Assembly: GCA_047967505.1 (NCBI GenBank)
Contig: CM106540.1
Reading direction: 5' to 3' (one strand)
Source: Dipteris shenzhenensis
Taxonomy: Eukaryota > Polypodiophyta > Polypodiopsida > Gleicheniales
DNA: 64,000 nt
Part shown: piece by piece, positions 47,501 to 56,814 of the stretch
How the letters are laid out: every line of letters begins with the position of its first letter
How positions within the stretch are numbered: the first letter of the stretch is position 1
Program-made: the position numbers and the translations under genes
Notes under the pieces: model-generated
Database searches by the model: none
Told to the model about the DNA's origin: nothing
The model's input: the letters and a program-made list of their open reading frames with translations, nothing else

Positions 47501-50500
47501 GATATCTACTTCCCTGCCTGGAGGATCTCCAGCTAAAGGTCTTGTAACTTGTTGATGTGCTCTCGCATCAATAAAGACTTCTTGGAATCCAACACTCTCA
47601 TCTGGACTTCGAGGGAAACCCTCTTCATGGGAGAGGTTTGATTATACAGGGATGCCAAGTGCTCCCAGATACTCTTGGTCACCGTCATGTGCTTCACGTG
47701 ATTAATCACATGAGGAGAACAGTTAAGAAAGATAAACAACCTTACCCTTGCATTGACATGGTCTCGGAGCTGAGACAAGGTATTGGCCTCCTTTTGCTCG
47801 AAGATGCCAAGGTTGGATGCAAGGGGATCAGGCTGGGCAACTCCCACCAAAATGAAGTCTGCCATATTATACGATTGTAGCACAGACTCCATCATGACCT
47901 GCCAAACACTGTAATTGACGCCATCCAATTGATGGTCGATTGGGAAGGTGGGCAAAACTGGAATTTTTGCCTTGCTCTCTACCATCTTGGATAGGGTCGA
48001 CATGTCAGAGTGAAGAGGGAATGAAGTGAGAAGAGAGGGTAGATGGGATAGTAGGAGAGAACGGGATGGATGGAAAGAAGGGGAGAAGAGGGCTGGATAT
48101 GGTGATGAAGAGGCTATGAGCCTACAAGACCTTCACGCCTCGCTGTCCCGCTTTTCAGAAAATCTCCCTTCGAATCTGAAAACATCCTTCAAAGTATGTG
48201 TACCTTCCTTGACTCTCAAACAGTCCACACCTCACACAATCCTCCTCACGAACATCTCAGAACGACAGCCCTAAACCTCCTCTCTGTGTGCTGGCTCAAC
48301 ACTCCCTCCATGCCAACTGTGGCTTTTGATACCATGTGAGAAGTGCAGTGGAACTGAACGGAAATGGAGAGTGAGAGAGAGAGAGAGAGAGCAAACCTCA
48401 TACACACAAAACAGGAGAGGAGAGAGAGAGATGAGAGGACTGCAAGAGATCGCAGGAAAGACCCGCAAGAGGTGGGGGAAACATTTGCTAAAGATGGCTG
48501 AACTGCACCACAATGAGATGCACAAGTGAGGGAGGTGGGCTATAAATAGGCTTCCACCCCCTCCTGGTCGGCGGTTGGCATGTATGGGCCGACCCATTGC
48601 CCTACAAGGGCCGATTGCTCCTGCTAGGGGGCCAACCCCCTCAGCCCTCTATAAGGCCTGGCAAACAGCCCTACAAGGGGCTGGTCCCTTGCCTCAAGGG
48701 CCAACTACAGCCGACCAGCGTCCTGTCCCATATAGGGGCTGCCACACAGCCATAAGGAGGGCTGACCTACTTGACATAGGACCTGACCTACAGGCCTAGG
48801 TGGCCGACTAGCAGATCGGCCCACCTCAGCCTATAGAGGGAGGCCATGCTGGCGTCCAAGGCTACCAGCACAAGTCGCGCCACCATAGTGGCCCCCATCA
48901 GGTCCCGAGCCTCCACACGGGCAGATCTAGCCTACACTACTCTGCCCTCACAGGGGGTGGGCACACCCACAAGCAAGGCCCTCTCTCTCTAGAGTGACAT
49001 CAGGAGATGTTGACCTCCAACATGAGCGCCAACTTTAAGGCTACTCTGAATGCCTTTCCTTTTGCCCACCGTTTGTTTGAATCTTTACCCAGCCCATCTG
49101 CTTTTCTTACTGACCTCAAAGCCCTTAGGAATACCCAGAAGCCTGAAGATAGTACCCTTCTCAATCCTTTTACATCCCTTGGGAGCAAGAAGAGGTTGTT
49201 CTTTCTCAAGTAAAGGCAATACCTTGTTTTCATATGGTTGATTTGAGAGCCCGAAGCTTGGTAAGAAGTATCCAAGAGTTTTAAAGTGAGAGAATGTCAC
49301 GAGGGGAGATTTCTTGGAGTTAAATTAGTGTCATCTTAAATTGGTGCTTCACTAATTGTCTGCCATTTGGAAGTTCAATCTAGGATTACTTTCTTGAATT
49401 TTACTTTTTATTGGCCAGTCCAAGGCATCTGCTGCAATAGCAAAAATGAGTGGAGCAGTAGGGTAACCTTGCTGGATAGATCTCTTCAAAGTAAAGGACT
49501 CAGCTCAGCTCTCCCTTTGGCTGATGCATTGGATAAGTGAAGCTTGACATAACTAGTGAAATCCGGTCCCAAACCCAAGTCCTGTAAACATTTAATCAGA
49601 ACATCCCAGTCCAGTCCATCATATGCCTGTCCAAGTCAACTTCAATAAAGTCAAAGATCTTGCTTGGTGTCTTGGCTAAATCATCCTCAAACTCTTTACT
49701 CTCCTTCAACAGTAACTTTTTTGTCATCAGCACTCATTGTATTGTTCAAGTGCTTCTGCATCATTGTCAACTGGAAAGCATTGGTCAAGGGAATATCATG
49801 GTAGAGCCACTTTCTGTGGTTACCTGTTAGGCACTGTTCCCTTGCTAGGAGTCTTTAACAACAAAAACTTTCTCATCATTGTCAGACATAAATCTTGTGG
49901 CCTCAACCCTTATAGGAACTCTTCTTCTAAAAGGTTTCTTGCCCTGTTTAGCAAGAGGTCCTTTGGGAGCAATCTTAGGTTTGGCTCTCTTTTTTGTTGA
50001 ATTGCGAAGGGGTTTCTCCTTGACTGTGAGTGGATGTTTCCCCTTGACCTTGAGGAGGGCTGTGGATAAAAGTCTGTCCTCTCATGGCTTCATGAGTGAA
50101 ATGAGGAGGTGTTGAGGTTTGGCCTCTGTCCGGCTCTACCTGTAGCGGTTTTGATGGCAGCTTACTTTTGGGACAGCTTGAAGGCCTCCCTCTCCTGGAT
50201 GATTTTTTTCGGATCTCCATGAGGAGGGTCTCTGGGATTATTGGCAAAGCCTCTAGTGCTAAAACGACCATGTCGCAAGAAAGGGACATTGAAGAAACTG
50301 CCTTTGGTTCTCTGAAGTGCACCCATCTAACTTGCTTTTGTTTCATGCACTGAGCAGCAGTCCTGCATACTTATGTGTAAGCTCTGTTGTTGGCTGCAAT
50401 TGAGCAATGCAAGTGGGGACTGAAACGGAGCTGGCTGGTAGAGCTTGCGCTTTTTCTCTTAGCTTCTGAGTGAGTTGCTTGAGCTCAGTCAAAGAGAGCT

Positions 50501-53500
50501 CTCTCCTAAAAAGTTGGAGAGTACAAATGGTAACTAATATACCTATTTTAGTTAACAAAGTAGCATCTTTGAAAAATGAATTAAGTACAATGGGCACATC
50601 CCAATTTATACTTAATTAAGAGTGCATATGCAATCAGTGCTAGTGGAAAACTTTTTCTCTAACCAATGAAAACAAGGTGAATGATATATCTATCATTCAT
50701 TAGGCCTACTTGTGCATGAGTGAAATGCCCAGAGTCTAGAGAGCATAAAATTGGAGGCCCCAGGTCAAAAGGAAGAACTACATGAGGAACGATGGTTGTG
50801 AGGTGGGGGAAGATGAGGTGAGGTGTGAGAGGAATAGTTGATGGTGAAGAGATGCTGGCTGAGCAAGAAATGCACCGGACAGATGCAGAAAAAGAGGCGC
50901 GATGGGCTTTTCAAAGTGCAGCAGTCCCTATACTTTTTGCAAAACCTTAACGTTTCGGCGAAACGTTCTACGTGTTTCGCAAGTGCGAAAAACTTTGGTC
51001 ACACGGATTCCTCATAATTGATTAGCCTTTAGCTGATTGTGTAAGAACCATGTAGGCAGCAAGGGGTGTCTTTGAAGAATTTATTGAATCATGTAGACAC
51101 GAGCCAGCACCTCAAGCCTTTAAATCCTCTTGACAAAGGTCATGCACACCTTTGTTGTCATGTAAGCTGCAGCTACAAAGAGTTTGAGGTCGAAAATCAA
51201 GGACTAGTCTATAAGCTATTTCAAGGTAAACCAACCCTAATTATCAATGAAAGCAAGTTAAAATGTTTTCTATGCTAAAAAGGAATGTAAAGGTTCAAAA
51301 GATTATATAGGCATTCGTCTTTATTTGATTCCTTATCCTTAGAGGGATTCGGTGGGGGAATACTTGGTTGCATGCTACTAGCTCCATTCATTGGTGAATG
51401 TTTGTCGATAGGTGCTCCTATGTGGGCCTAATCCATGGGCTGGCTTGATGGTAGACGGCCTTGCATTGACGGAGAGTAGAAGGATCTTGCACCCCTGTGG
51501 ATGCGAAAGCAAAATCCACCGAGGAGTTTGAAGAGGACAAGAGTGCTTCCTCTTGAAGTAGAGCAACAAGGGCAGTTGGCGGGGAGGTATCTGTGGTAAC
51601 TTGGGCAAGATGGGCTGGTTGTTGAGTGGTCTCACCAATGGTGCAGAGCTGCGTAACATGGAGATCACGTATCCAACATGAACGTATGACGGGTTTCTTC
51701 ACAAGGTAGTTGCGATCGGGAATGGGGGTCATCCATTAACCCAAAAGAAAGAAGAAATCTACCTTGCATTATGTGGAGAGCAAAACTAGAATAGCTAGGA
51801 TGGATTAGTCTAAGGGACTCAACCCACCACGGGCTAGCATGCACCAACCTTCCATCATGTTGCAGGGGTAGGTGAAGTAAACTCCCCCCCGCCGCCAAAA
51901 AAAAGAAAAAGAAAGAAAGAAGGAAAAGATAGAAATCAGCAATCCGTGGGATGCTTAACCAATAAAAAAAGCAGGGGAGGGGTGCTAGCTGCTATGCAGC
52001 CCAGGTAACAGGCAAGGTGTGGAGTATTCTTAACTAATTGTGCCCTCCTAACTAATGAGTGCAGAGGGGTGGGATGCCCGGGGGGTGGGGGGGAGAGAGA
52101 GAGAGAGAGAGAGCACATCATGGACACTCATGTTTATGATAACTACTATCTTTACTCTTGAGCCTGACAATAACCAAAATAGCCCTTTGGACAGCTGCTG
52201 GCCCCTCAACTGAAGAAGGCATACATCCTGGTCCCCACAGCTTGGGTCTTAGACTAGCTGTAGGGAGTTGGGCCATAAGAGGTTGATCAATGGAGGAGCT
52301 ATGGGGATTGCATGGGCTGCTGCTGAGGCTGCTGATGCTGATGCTACTTGGGCTGTTGCTGTTCCTGGACTGAGAAGCTGCTGTGTCTACTGCTTACGGA
52401 GCTGCTGCGGCTTCTGGTACAGCTGTACCTGCTGCTGTAGGAGGCACTGGGAACCTGGGACTGCTTCTGTACTTGCTGATGTAGGAATAGGAGCAAATGG
52501 CTCTTTCTTATAGGGGCGGGCTGATGTCAGCCGACTGCTACAGACTGGCCTAGGTTTTAGACTGCCCTGACCTTTTCTGCCGACATCAGCTGCCGTACAA
52601 GCTGACATCATCCTGTCCATTCTCCGTACTGCTGGCTGACCTGCTGTACCTGCTGTTGGAGATTAAGAGCTGCCATGTTGACAGCCATGCCATGAGCGGC
52701 AGATGCCCGTGACAGCCTAGGTGAAGTTAACTTGTGGGACTATGAGTATCTTCGCGTAAAAATACAGGCCAAGAGCCTGATGGGGGTCATCATGGGAACA
52801 TAGTTACAACAACACCCAATTGGTCATCTATCCAAGCAATTGCAGAAGAATCATGTATGTTGATACATTACACACATTACATAGTGCACCCCTGGCATAA
52901 TTATTGGTATGTACCATTAACTTGACTAAGTTTCCCCTTTAGTCACATTTTTGTTTAGTTATTGTGTCTTTATCAATTTGCCATGGTAAGGAAACTGAAT
53001 ATTATTCTAGAAAAGAAGCTCTTGAACATTGATACACTTGTTGGATTTGCTAAAATTTTCCAGGTGCTGGTTTTGTTACGGCTGGAGACATCCTTGAGGA
53101 AGAGGGATGTTTTGAAAATCTCATTAGGGAGAGAATGCATGTACTTAATGTTTCTGAGCTCAAGCAACTTATATCTATGGGTCATTGGAAGGTGAGAACT
53201 TTTTTTAGTGAATTTGCATTTGTTTTTGATAATGCAATCTTTGGATGAGATGAAGAGTCCTTGCTAATGTAAAGGATGTTGTTATTTAAAATAAGGAATT
53301 GTCAAACAGAGATTCCTTTTGTTCTTGCCTTTGTTGATGATGAAACCTGCAGATTATTATTGTTTTTACAGAGGAAGAAAATCGACTCTGGAACTCCAAA
53401 AAGAGATGAATTGCTAGACTGGATAATTTGTGCAGCCAATGAAAAGCATCAAAGTTCTTCTTTCGGAGGTTGCAGGTTTGATTCTATTTTTTAAAGAAAT

Positions 53501-55779
53501 AAAAGTAAAAAAAAGATTTAAGGGTTTTATTATGATTTGAAATGTAAATATTTGTATTTCAGGCAGTCTTGTTCTCATGTACTCGTAGCTTAACCATCCT
53601 TTATGTTCACTCCTTTTGGCTCTTTGTGTGTGCTGCAGTGGGGAGGCAGTGGTATCCTTGGTCTTGAAAATGATAGGATTCTGTATTCGTATTTCTGAGA
53701 AGGCAAGCTTTCTTCTGTGGCGGCTTCAGGTGATTGTTTACATGTGGTTGGTGTTGAATTACATTTTGATAGATGGTTGTTGAACAATCAATTTCTGCTC
53801 CCTGATTTGTATATATTGTATCATTTAGAGACTATTCTTTTTGAACGGGGAGCAAGATGTGTCTGCTTTTTTGTTGGTTGACATGGGCGCGGTCAAGTAC
53901 CCAACATATACTTGCAGTCAAACAAGGAAAGTCTTTGCAACACGGGAGACTCTTCTAGCTTATGAGCAGGTTCAAAAACTGTAAGCCCGCTCTGTCTTTG
54001 GACTTACAACACTATATTTTGCTATTTGTTCATTTATCACAACCATTTAAGCTTGAGCACAAAGGAATGCTTTATCTTAAGCTTCCTGCTCAAAAATTTC
54101 AAGATGAGTTATAGAGCTTGCTCATGCCTGTAAGAGGCCTTCAAACTGCAAACTTCCAATGATTTACAGGCGCTGGAGGTCGCACAGGCAATGGATATGT
54201 CGATTGAAAGCAATGATCAGCAAATCGTTTTGCATTGTTTGGACACAGCTTGCATGCGGTTGAGCACCAATGGAACACAGGGAGCATGTGCCAAGAAGTG
54301 TGAACCTGGGGATGTGTTCCTTGCACGGTTCACAGCTCCATGGGTTTATGCAATTGTTGTCACCTTAGGCGTTTCGGTCCTTGAAAGAGAACACAGGTAA
54401 ACTGTGTGCAGGGCTGAGTGGAATTCGGTAAAAGGAAGGTTTTGGTGTTTTGAGCTCTTTTGTATGTCCTTTCCTCTATTTTTCAACGGTTCTTAATGTG
54501 TAGATTGGAAACCTTTTAGTTAAAGGATTCATGGTATACTTTGCTCATGGAAGGTACATGGAGGCAGTTGAATTGTTGAGACAGTTAATTGGCCAAAGTT
54601 GCTGTCCTGGAAGGCGAGGTTATTGGACTGTCAGACTGTCAATAGATTTGGATCACTTAGGCCGTAAAGAAGATAGTTTGGAAGTTGCTGAGGCTGGTCT
54701 GAACGATCCAAGGATACGAAATGGAGATCGTGTAGCCTTGCAAAGGCGTGTGCTTCGTTTGGGAAAACCACCTCGGAGGTGGAAGAAACCACTCTATGCA
54801 GACGCTCTGGCTAGATCATGGAAAGAGGTGACATCCTTAGATATTTGGATAACGTGTTCTCAGGTTATCGAATACCTCTCTGTACAGACTGTAATAACGT
54901 CAGTTTTTGGCAGGTTGTTATAAGAGGAAGACCTTTAAATTGCAAAACAGGCGTCAAAAGCAGATTTTATGGATTTGATGGTCAACAGTGCAGCGTTGAG
55001 GATTTAGCACTCCAATATTACGCAGGAGAATCTGGTGGCGGATGGCAGGGTGTCCATTCAGAGAGTGGTGTCTGGATGACACTGTTCGCCCTGCTTATGT
55101 GGGATATTCTCTTCGCTGACATTCCTAATGTCTTTTGGCATCCATTTCAGGTGCTGTTCACATTCTTCTCTTTGTCCTACATCCTCTTATAGTAGAAGTT
55201 GAGGAAATTCATAGCATAAATGCTGCATGTTTGTTCATTTAAGTTTATGGGGGTGCCTTATAGACTGCCCCACTTGACTTGAGTACCGATGCATTTTACC
55301 CTGAAAGAGAGGCTATCATCGAGGCACAGCTTAGCAAGATACATCACGGAGAAGCAACTCAAATCCTTGCTGGAACATGGTCAAAGCATTTTGGCACCTT
55401 ATGCAAGGGATTGAATTGGGAACGGCATTCATTGGAAGAGCTCCTAGTTATTGCTTCTTGTGTTGGTGGACCCGGGTTGGCATCTGTCTGTCGGTTGCTA
55501 GCAGAGGATCATGCAGGCTGGGCTGGAGGAATGCCAGACCTGCTGCTATGGCGTGTACCTGAGAGCACACACAAAACGTGCAGGTTATGCAGTTGCCATG
55601 GTGCTGAAACGTCTAGTGGAATTACACAGCCTGTTGGAGAGGCAAAGCTTGTGGAAGTGAAGGGCCCACGAGATCGCCTTTCTGAGCAACAACGTGCGTG
55701 GATATACATTCTTATGGCAGCTGGTCTACAAGTGGAAGTCTGCAAGGTGCTTGAAGAGCCAAAGTCTCAAGATATGTGA
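35939..55779 (+). CDS. FAN1: FAN1, Fanconi-associated structure-specific nuclease (15 exons, complete)
   Basis: FAN1 is a nuclear 5' flap endonuclease and 5'-3' exonuclease used in interstrand-crosslink and replication-fork repair. Exons: 35939-36040, 36521-36755, 36908-37560, 37659-37763, 38002-38266, 38356-38418, 38513-38587, 53064-53191, 53372-53475, 53639-53729, 53829-53969, 54170-54396, 54554-54827, 54914-55150, 55264-55779. All 14 introns are GT-AG, phases agree at every junction, and the sum is 3216 nt (1071 residues plus stop). Domains in order: N-terminal basic motif, UBZ finger, HIRAN, SAP-like, helical middle, VRR-NUC. The UBZ-HIRAN-VRR-NUC layout is that of plant FAN1. No disabling change was seen, in contrast with all neighbouring frames. 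The exons were assigned by eye, so individual splice sites could be off by a few bases. Confidence 0.93.
38588..40080. other. Left part of intron 7, no feature recognised
   Basis: Unique-looking AT-rich DNA with a short A-run and the perfect palindrome ACATTTTAAAATGT near 38840. No coding frame was seen. Confidence 0.4.
40081..41281 (+). repeat. Putative gypsy 5' LTR in FAN1 intron 7
   Basis: The 1201 bp segment starts TGTCACGAGG and ends GTGCCAACA. It is followed by TTTGGGGCCAATCGGTG, a degenerate match to the TGGCGCC-type primer site of plant gypsy elements. The gag frame follows 260 bp later. Internally it has repeated GAGCC/GCTGTCCAGGCT motifs. The partner LTR is missing, so the right boundary is tentative. 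Confidence 0.55.
41539..42610 (+). pseudogene. Ty3/gypsy gag fragment in FAN1 intron 7
   Basis: One plus-strand frame from ATG 41539 (MSHRERSVSLTEKEVERMSH) runs about 355 codons with about nine in-frame stops, mostly TAG. It ends in the retrotransposon gag core: KFETFSGV, KAFTFLQQFDAAYRGG, KVRWAASFLKGNALQWW, MWVGFK. The upstream part is Gln/Gly/Met-rich. The element is cut off here: there is no zinc knuckle, protease or polymerase. It has the same orientation as FAN1. Confidence 0.8.
42685..44130. repeat. Tandem array, about three units of 450-480 bp
   Basis: Each unit carries GCGATAAATT-like text, GCTAGATTGTCTAAGCATTT, AACTGCTCGTTTGGGAGAGA, CTTGAATGAAGAGAATGTGG, a GTTTGGGCATG or equivalent segment, and GATGACGT-GG. 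GAATGTGGAC lies at 42840, 43291 and 43772. The units have diverged and no long coding frame was seen. Confidence 0.8.
44131..44629. other. No gene recognised
   Basis: A 78-codon minus-strand frame (44353-44589) resembles nothing known to me. The text around 44520-44585 looks like a retroelement LTR but has no partner. Confidence 0.3.
44630..45570. other. GC-rich block in intron 7 with a long open frame, probably non-coding
   Basis: This block is distinctly richer in G+C than the rest of the intron and full of CCTGC/GCAGG and TGGCAG motifs. A 214-codon plus frame (44878-45522) and a 129-codon minus frame overlap. Neither shows a recognisable domain, and the Pro/Cys/Trp/Ser-rich composition is that expected from translating GC-rich repeats. 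Similar CTGCTG-rich text recurs at 52300-52650. It could be an LTR or leader of an unrecognised retroelement. Confidence 0.35.
45571..46230. other. Unassigned dispersed repeat remnant
   Basis: A minus-strand frame (46206-45850) contains KIGREFRLSNKDKP, echoing the frame at 18058-18249. No family was recognised. Confidence 0.3.
46231..46328. repeat. Direct duplication of a ~58 bp unit
   Basis: CCTTTTTTTTTGGCTGATCC plus ATACTCCAATCATACTTC occurs twice in a row, directly left of the copia LTR fragment. Confidence 0.8.
46343..46430 (-). repeat. Truncated 3' LTR of the gag-only copia element
   Basis: It shares CAAGCAAGGCCCTCTCTCTC and TAGAGTGACATCAGGAGATG with the end of the right LTR and ends CCTCCAACA. 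The first ~600 bp are missing. Confidence 0.8.
47533..48003 (-). CDS. copia gag (UBN2-type) open frame, 156 codons
   Basis: An uninterrupted minus-strand frame from ATG 48003 (MSTLSKMVESKAKIPVLPTF). The copia gag signature LDGVNYSVWQVMMESVLQSY is followed by SIWEHLASLYNQTSPMKR and VQMRVLDSKKS. It forms retroelement capsid-like particles by family knowledge. A full gag would be longer and would carry a CCHC knuckle. None is seen, and the frame stops at 47533. It begins about 320 bp after the PBS, as expected. Confidence 0.75.
   Translation of the reverse strand: MSTLSKMVESKAKIPVLPTFPIDHQLDGVNYSVWQVMMESVLQSYNMADFILVGVAQPDPLASNLGIFEQKEANTLSQLRDHVNARVRLFIFLNCSPHVINHVKHMTVTKSIWEHLASLYNQTSPMKRVSLEVQMRVLDSKKSLLMREHINKLQDL
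48321..48334 (-). other. Primer binding site variant TGGTATCAAAAGCC
   Basis: Directly follows the right LTR on the minus strand. It is the iMet-type site with AAAA in place of the usual AGAG. Confidence 0.8.
48335..49022 (-). repeat. 5' LTR of the gag-only copia element
   Basis: 688 bp, TGTGAG to CCTCCAACA. It contains a (GA)n tract (48371-48392) and a C-rich region with repeated GGCCGA/CCTACAAGG motifs. Confidence 0.82.
49023..50350 (-). pseudogene. LINE reverse transcriptase relic in FAN1 intron 7
   Basis: The minus strand from 49730 to 49030 reads VDLDRAYDGLDWDVLIKCLQ, DLGLGPDFTSYVKLHLSNAS, then after a stop SS-KV-LL-like residues (the QQG-P-LF region), and finally GTIFRLLGIPKGFEVSKKSR. 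This is the plant L1 RT order. It has several stops and shifts, and the FADD-containing region is unrecognisable. Upstream on the same strand a 123-codon frame (50346-49975), Pro/Ser/Gln/Arg-rich, may be the ORF1 tail or linker after a deletion. The left end is cut by the copia LTR at 49022. Confidence 0.7.
50351..53063. other. Right part of intron 7, no gene recognised
   Basis: Contents seen: two adjacent hairpins at 50949-50989; overlapping Pro/Ser/Thr-rich minus frames at 51378-51732 without recognisable domains; a poly-purine run at 51895-51930; a (GA)n microsatellite at 52091-52113; and a CTG/GCTG-rich stretch at 52280-52650 similar in composition to the block at 44630-45570. Confidence 0.4.
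50949..50989. repeat. Two adjacent short hairpins
   Basis: AACGTTTCGGCGAAACGTT is a palindrome around one mismatched centre base. Seven bases later TTTCGCAAGTGCGAAA forms a second stem-loop sharing the CGAAA motif. Confidence 0.6.
53064..55779 (+). CDS. FAN1: FAN1 exons 8-15: SAP-like region, helical middle, VRR-NUC nuclease
   Basis: Exon 8 (GAGFVTAGDILEEEGCFENL, then LNVSELKQLISMG) corresponds to the SAP-like DNA-binding region. Exons 9-13 form the helical middle, with FLLVDMGAVKYPTYTCSQTR, ALEVAQAMDMS and GYWTVRLSIDLDHLGRKEDS. Exon 14 carries RFYGFDGQQCSVEDLALQYY and GWQGVHSESGVW, with Glu871 in the place of the first catalytic acid. Exon 15 holds the PD-(D/E)XK core: GGMPDLLLWR (Asp992) and AKLVEVKGPRDRLSEQQRAW (Glu1031, Lys1033). 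All expected active-site residues are present. A Cys-rich insert (TCRLCSCHGAE) lies between the two motifs. The stop is TGA 55777-55779. Introns are 86-200 bp. Confidence 0.93.
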
Positions 55780-56099
55780 TGGCTTTTGTTATTTTTGTAA
55801 ATTCGATCCATCCTCAGTTTTGCAAGTTGCCGTGTCAATTAGATTGTTATCATGATTCATCTTAACGTGTGCCACAAAGTGGCTTCCTGTAGCAAGTGTA
55901 TGTCAAATTGTGGCTGATTTTTCATGGGACATCAGTATTTTGTAAACCTCGCAAAGGTGAGCTGCAGAGTCTGCCAGCGAAATTGTTTAAATTGAGGAAA
56001 GTGGTGGACAGAAGGATTCAGCAAATTGTATAGGATGGTATTTTATTTTATTTTATTTAAGAAAAATTTCAAATGCCGACGAATATACAATTTTTTTGG
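55780..56099 (+). other. FAN1 3' flank, probable 3' UTR
   Basis: T-rich and GTTTTGT/TTTTGTAA-rich sequence follows the stop, as in plant 3' UTRs. No canonical AATAAA was found. A TTTTATTTTATTTTATTTAA run lies at about 56040-56060. The exact 3' end cannot be placed. Confidence 0.35.
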
Positions 56100-56571
56100 C
56101 TAACTTCAAGGGCAAGCCGCCTGCAGCCTACACTGCCAGCGCAGTCGAGAAGAACTAGAGAAAGTTGTGAATTTCCAAAAGACTTGCTCCCAACAGATCT
56201 TTCTTAGTTGATCTCTTCCCCTAATAAGGTCAATTTCTAGTGAGTGTAAAGAAAAGTCCCGCATAAGGCTCGCATTCCTAATTACAAATTCAATCTGCCT
56301 CCATACCTCCTTGACAAAAGGGCATTCTTAGAAAAGATGCTTGATATGCTCCACAACCAACCCACATAGGCAGCCATTTTGAAAGCTTGCTATGTACCGG
56401 AAGCCACCTATGCATGATTTTCCATAGGAGAAAGCTCAATTTTCTTGGGAGATGGCTCTTTCATAATTCCTTAAAGCATTTCACCTCTGTGCATATTCCA
56501 TTTAAAATTGAGGTCATTCTCGGCCAACCTCTTATAACGGATCTCCCTCATTGTCAATTTGCCGGGATTTG
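56100..56571 (-). pseudogene. LINE 3' remnant with zf-RVT domain
   Basis: The minus strand reads IMHRWLPVHSKLSKWLPMWV, then CGLVVEHIKHLF-ECPFVKEVW, RQIEFVIRNASLMRDF and WEQVFWKFTTFSSSRLRW. This is the zinc-binding domain after plant LINE RT (C-G----E---HLF--CPF---VW) and the tail beyond it. One TAG lies within the domain. The right side is interrupted at 56572 by a copia LTR. Confidence 0.75.
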
Positions 56572-56802
56572 TGTTGAGAGTTCACGCTCAACTTCATGTG
56601 ATCATATGTGCATAGCATTAACCCAATAGAGTGCTATAAAGGAAAGGGTTAGATGCTAGGCCTAACTTTAACCCTAAATGGGTTTGTATATATTCTACAT
56701 TTTCAACTAAATCTAGCGTACAGTTAGTCATTTGTGGTGTGCTCTCTAGCTGTGTCCTCTCTCATCTTCACTCTTCTTCTCTCCCCTCTTCATATTTTGT
56801 TA
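56572..56802 (+). repeat. 5' LTR of copia element 1
   Basis: 231 bp, bounded on the right by the PBS. The left boundary is placed at TGTTGAGAG by analogy with element 2. It contains TATATA and a pyrimidine-rich end. The terminal CA has become TA. Confidence 0.6.
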
Positions 56803-56814
56803 TGGTATCAGAGC
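56803..56814 (+). other. Primer binding site of copia element 1
   Basis: TGGTATCAGAGC, complement of the tRNA-iMet 3' end. Confidence 0.9.

Larger units (their letters stand above)
46343..49022 (-). mobile_element. Gag-only copia element (TR-GAG-like) in FAN1 intron 7
   Basis: Minus strand. A complete right LTR (48335-49022) abuts a PBS. Gag lies at 47533-48003. Only 88 bp of the left LTR survive (46343-46430). The 1.9 kb interior has room for gag but contains no protease, integrase, RT or RNase H, so it must have moved by borrowed enzymes or lost pol early. The right end is inserted directly into the LINE relic at 49023. It is antisense to FAN1. Confidence 0.72.
38588..53063 (+). other. FAN1 intron 7, 14476 bp, filled with transposon relics
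   Basis: The donor is GTAATA after ...HELLG and the acceptor is TTTTCCAG before ...AGFVTAGDIL. The other 13 introns are 86-480 bp, so this one grew by insertion. Contents are listed separately: gypsy LTR and gag, tandem array, GC-rich block, gag-only copia, LINE RT relic. Confidence 0.9.

Noticed and set aside
51378-51732. Overlapping ~100-codon minus-strand frames
   Set aside because: Two frames of the same DNA are both open, the composition is low complexity, and neither matches a family I know.
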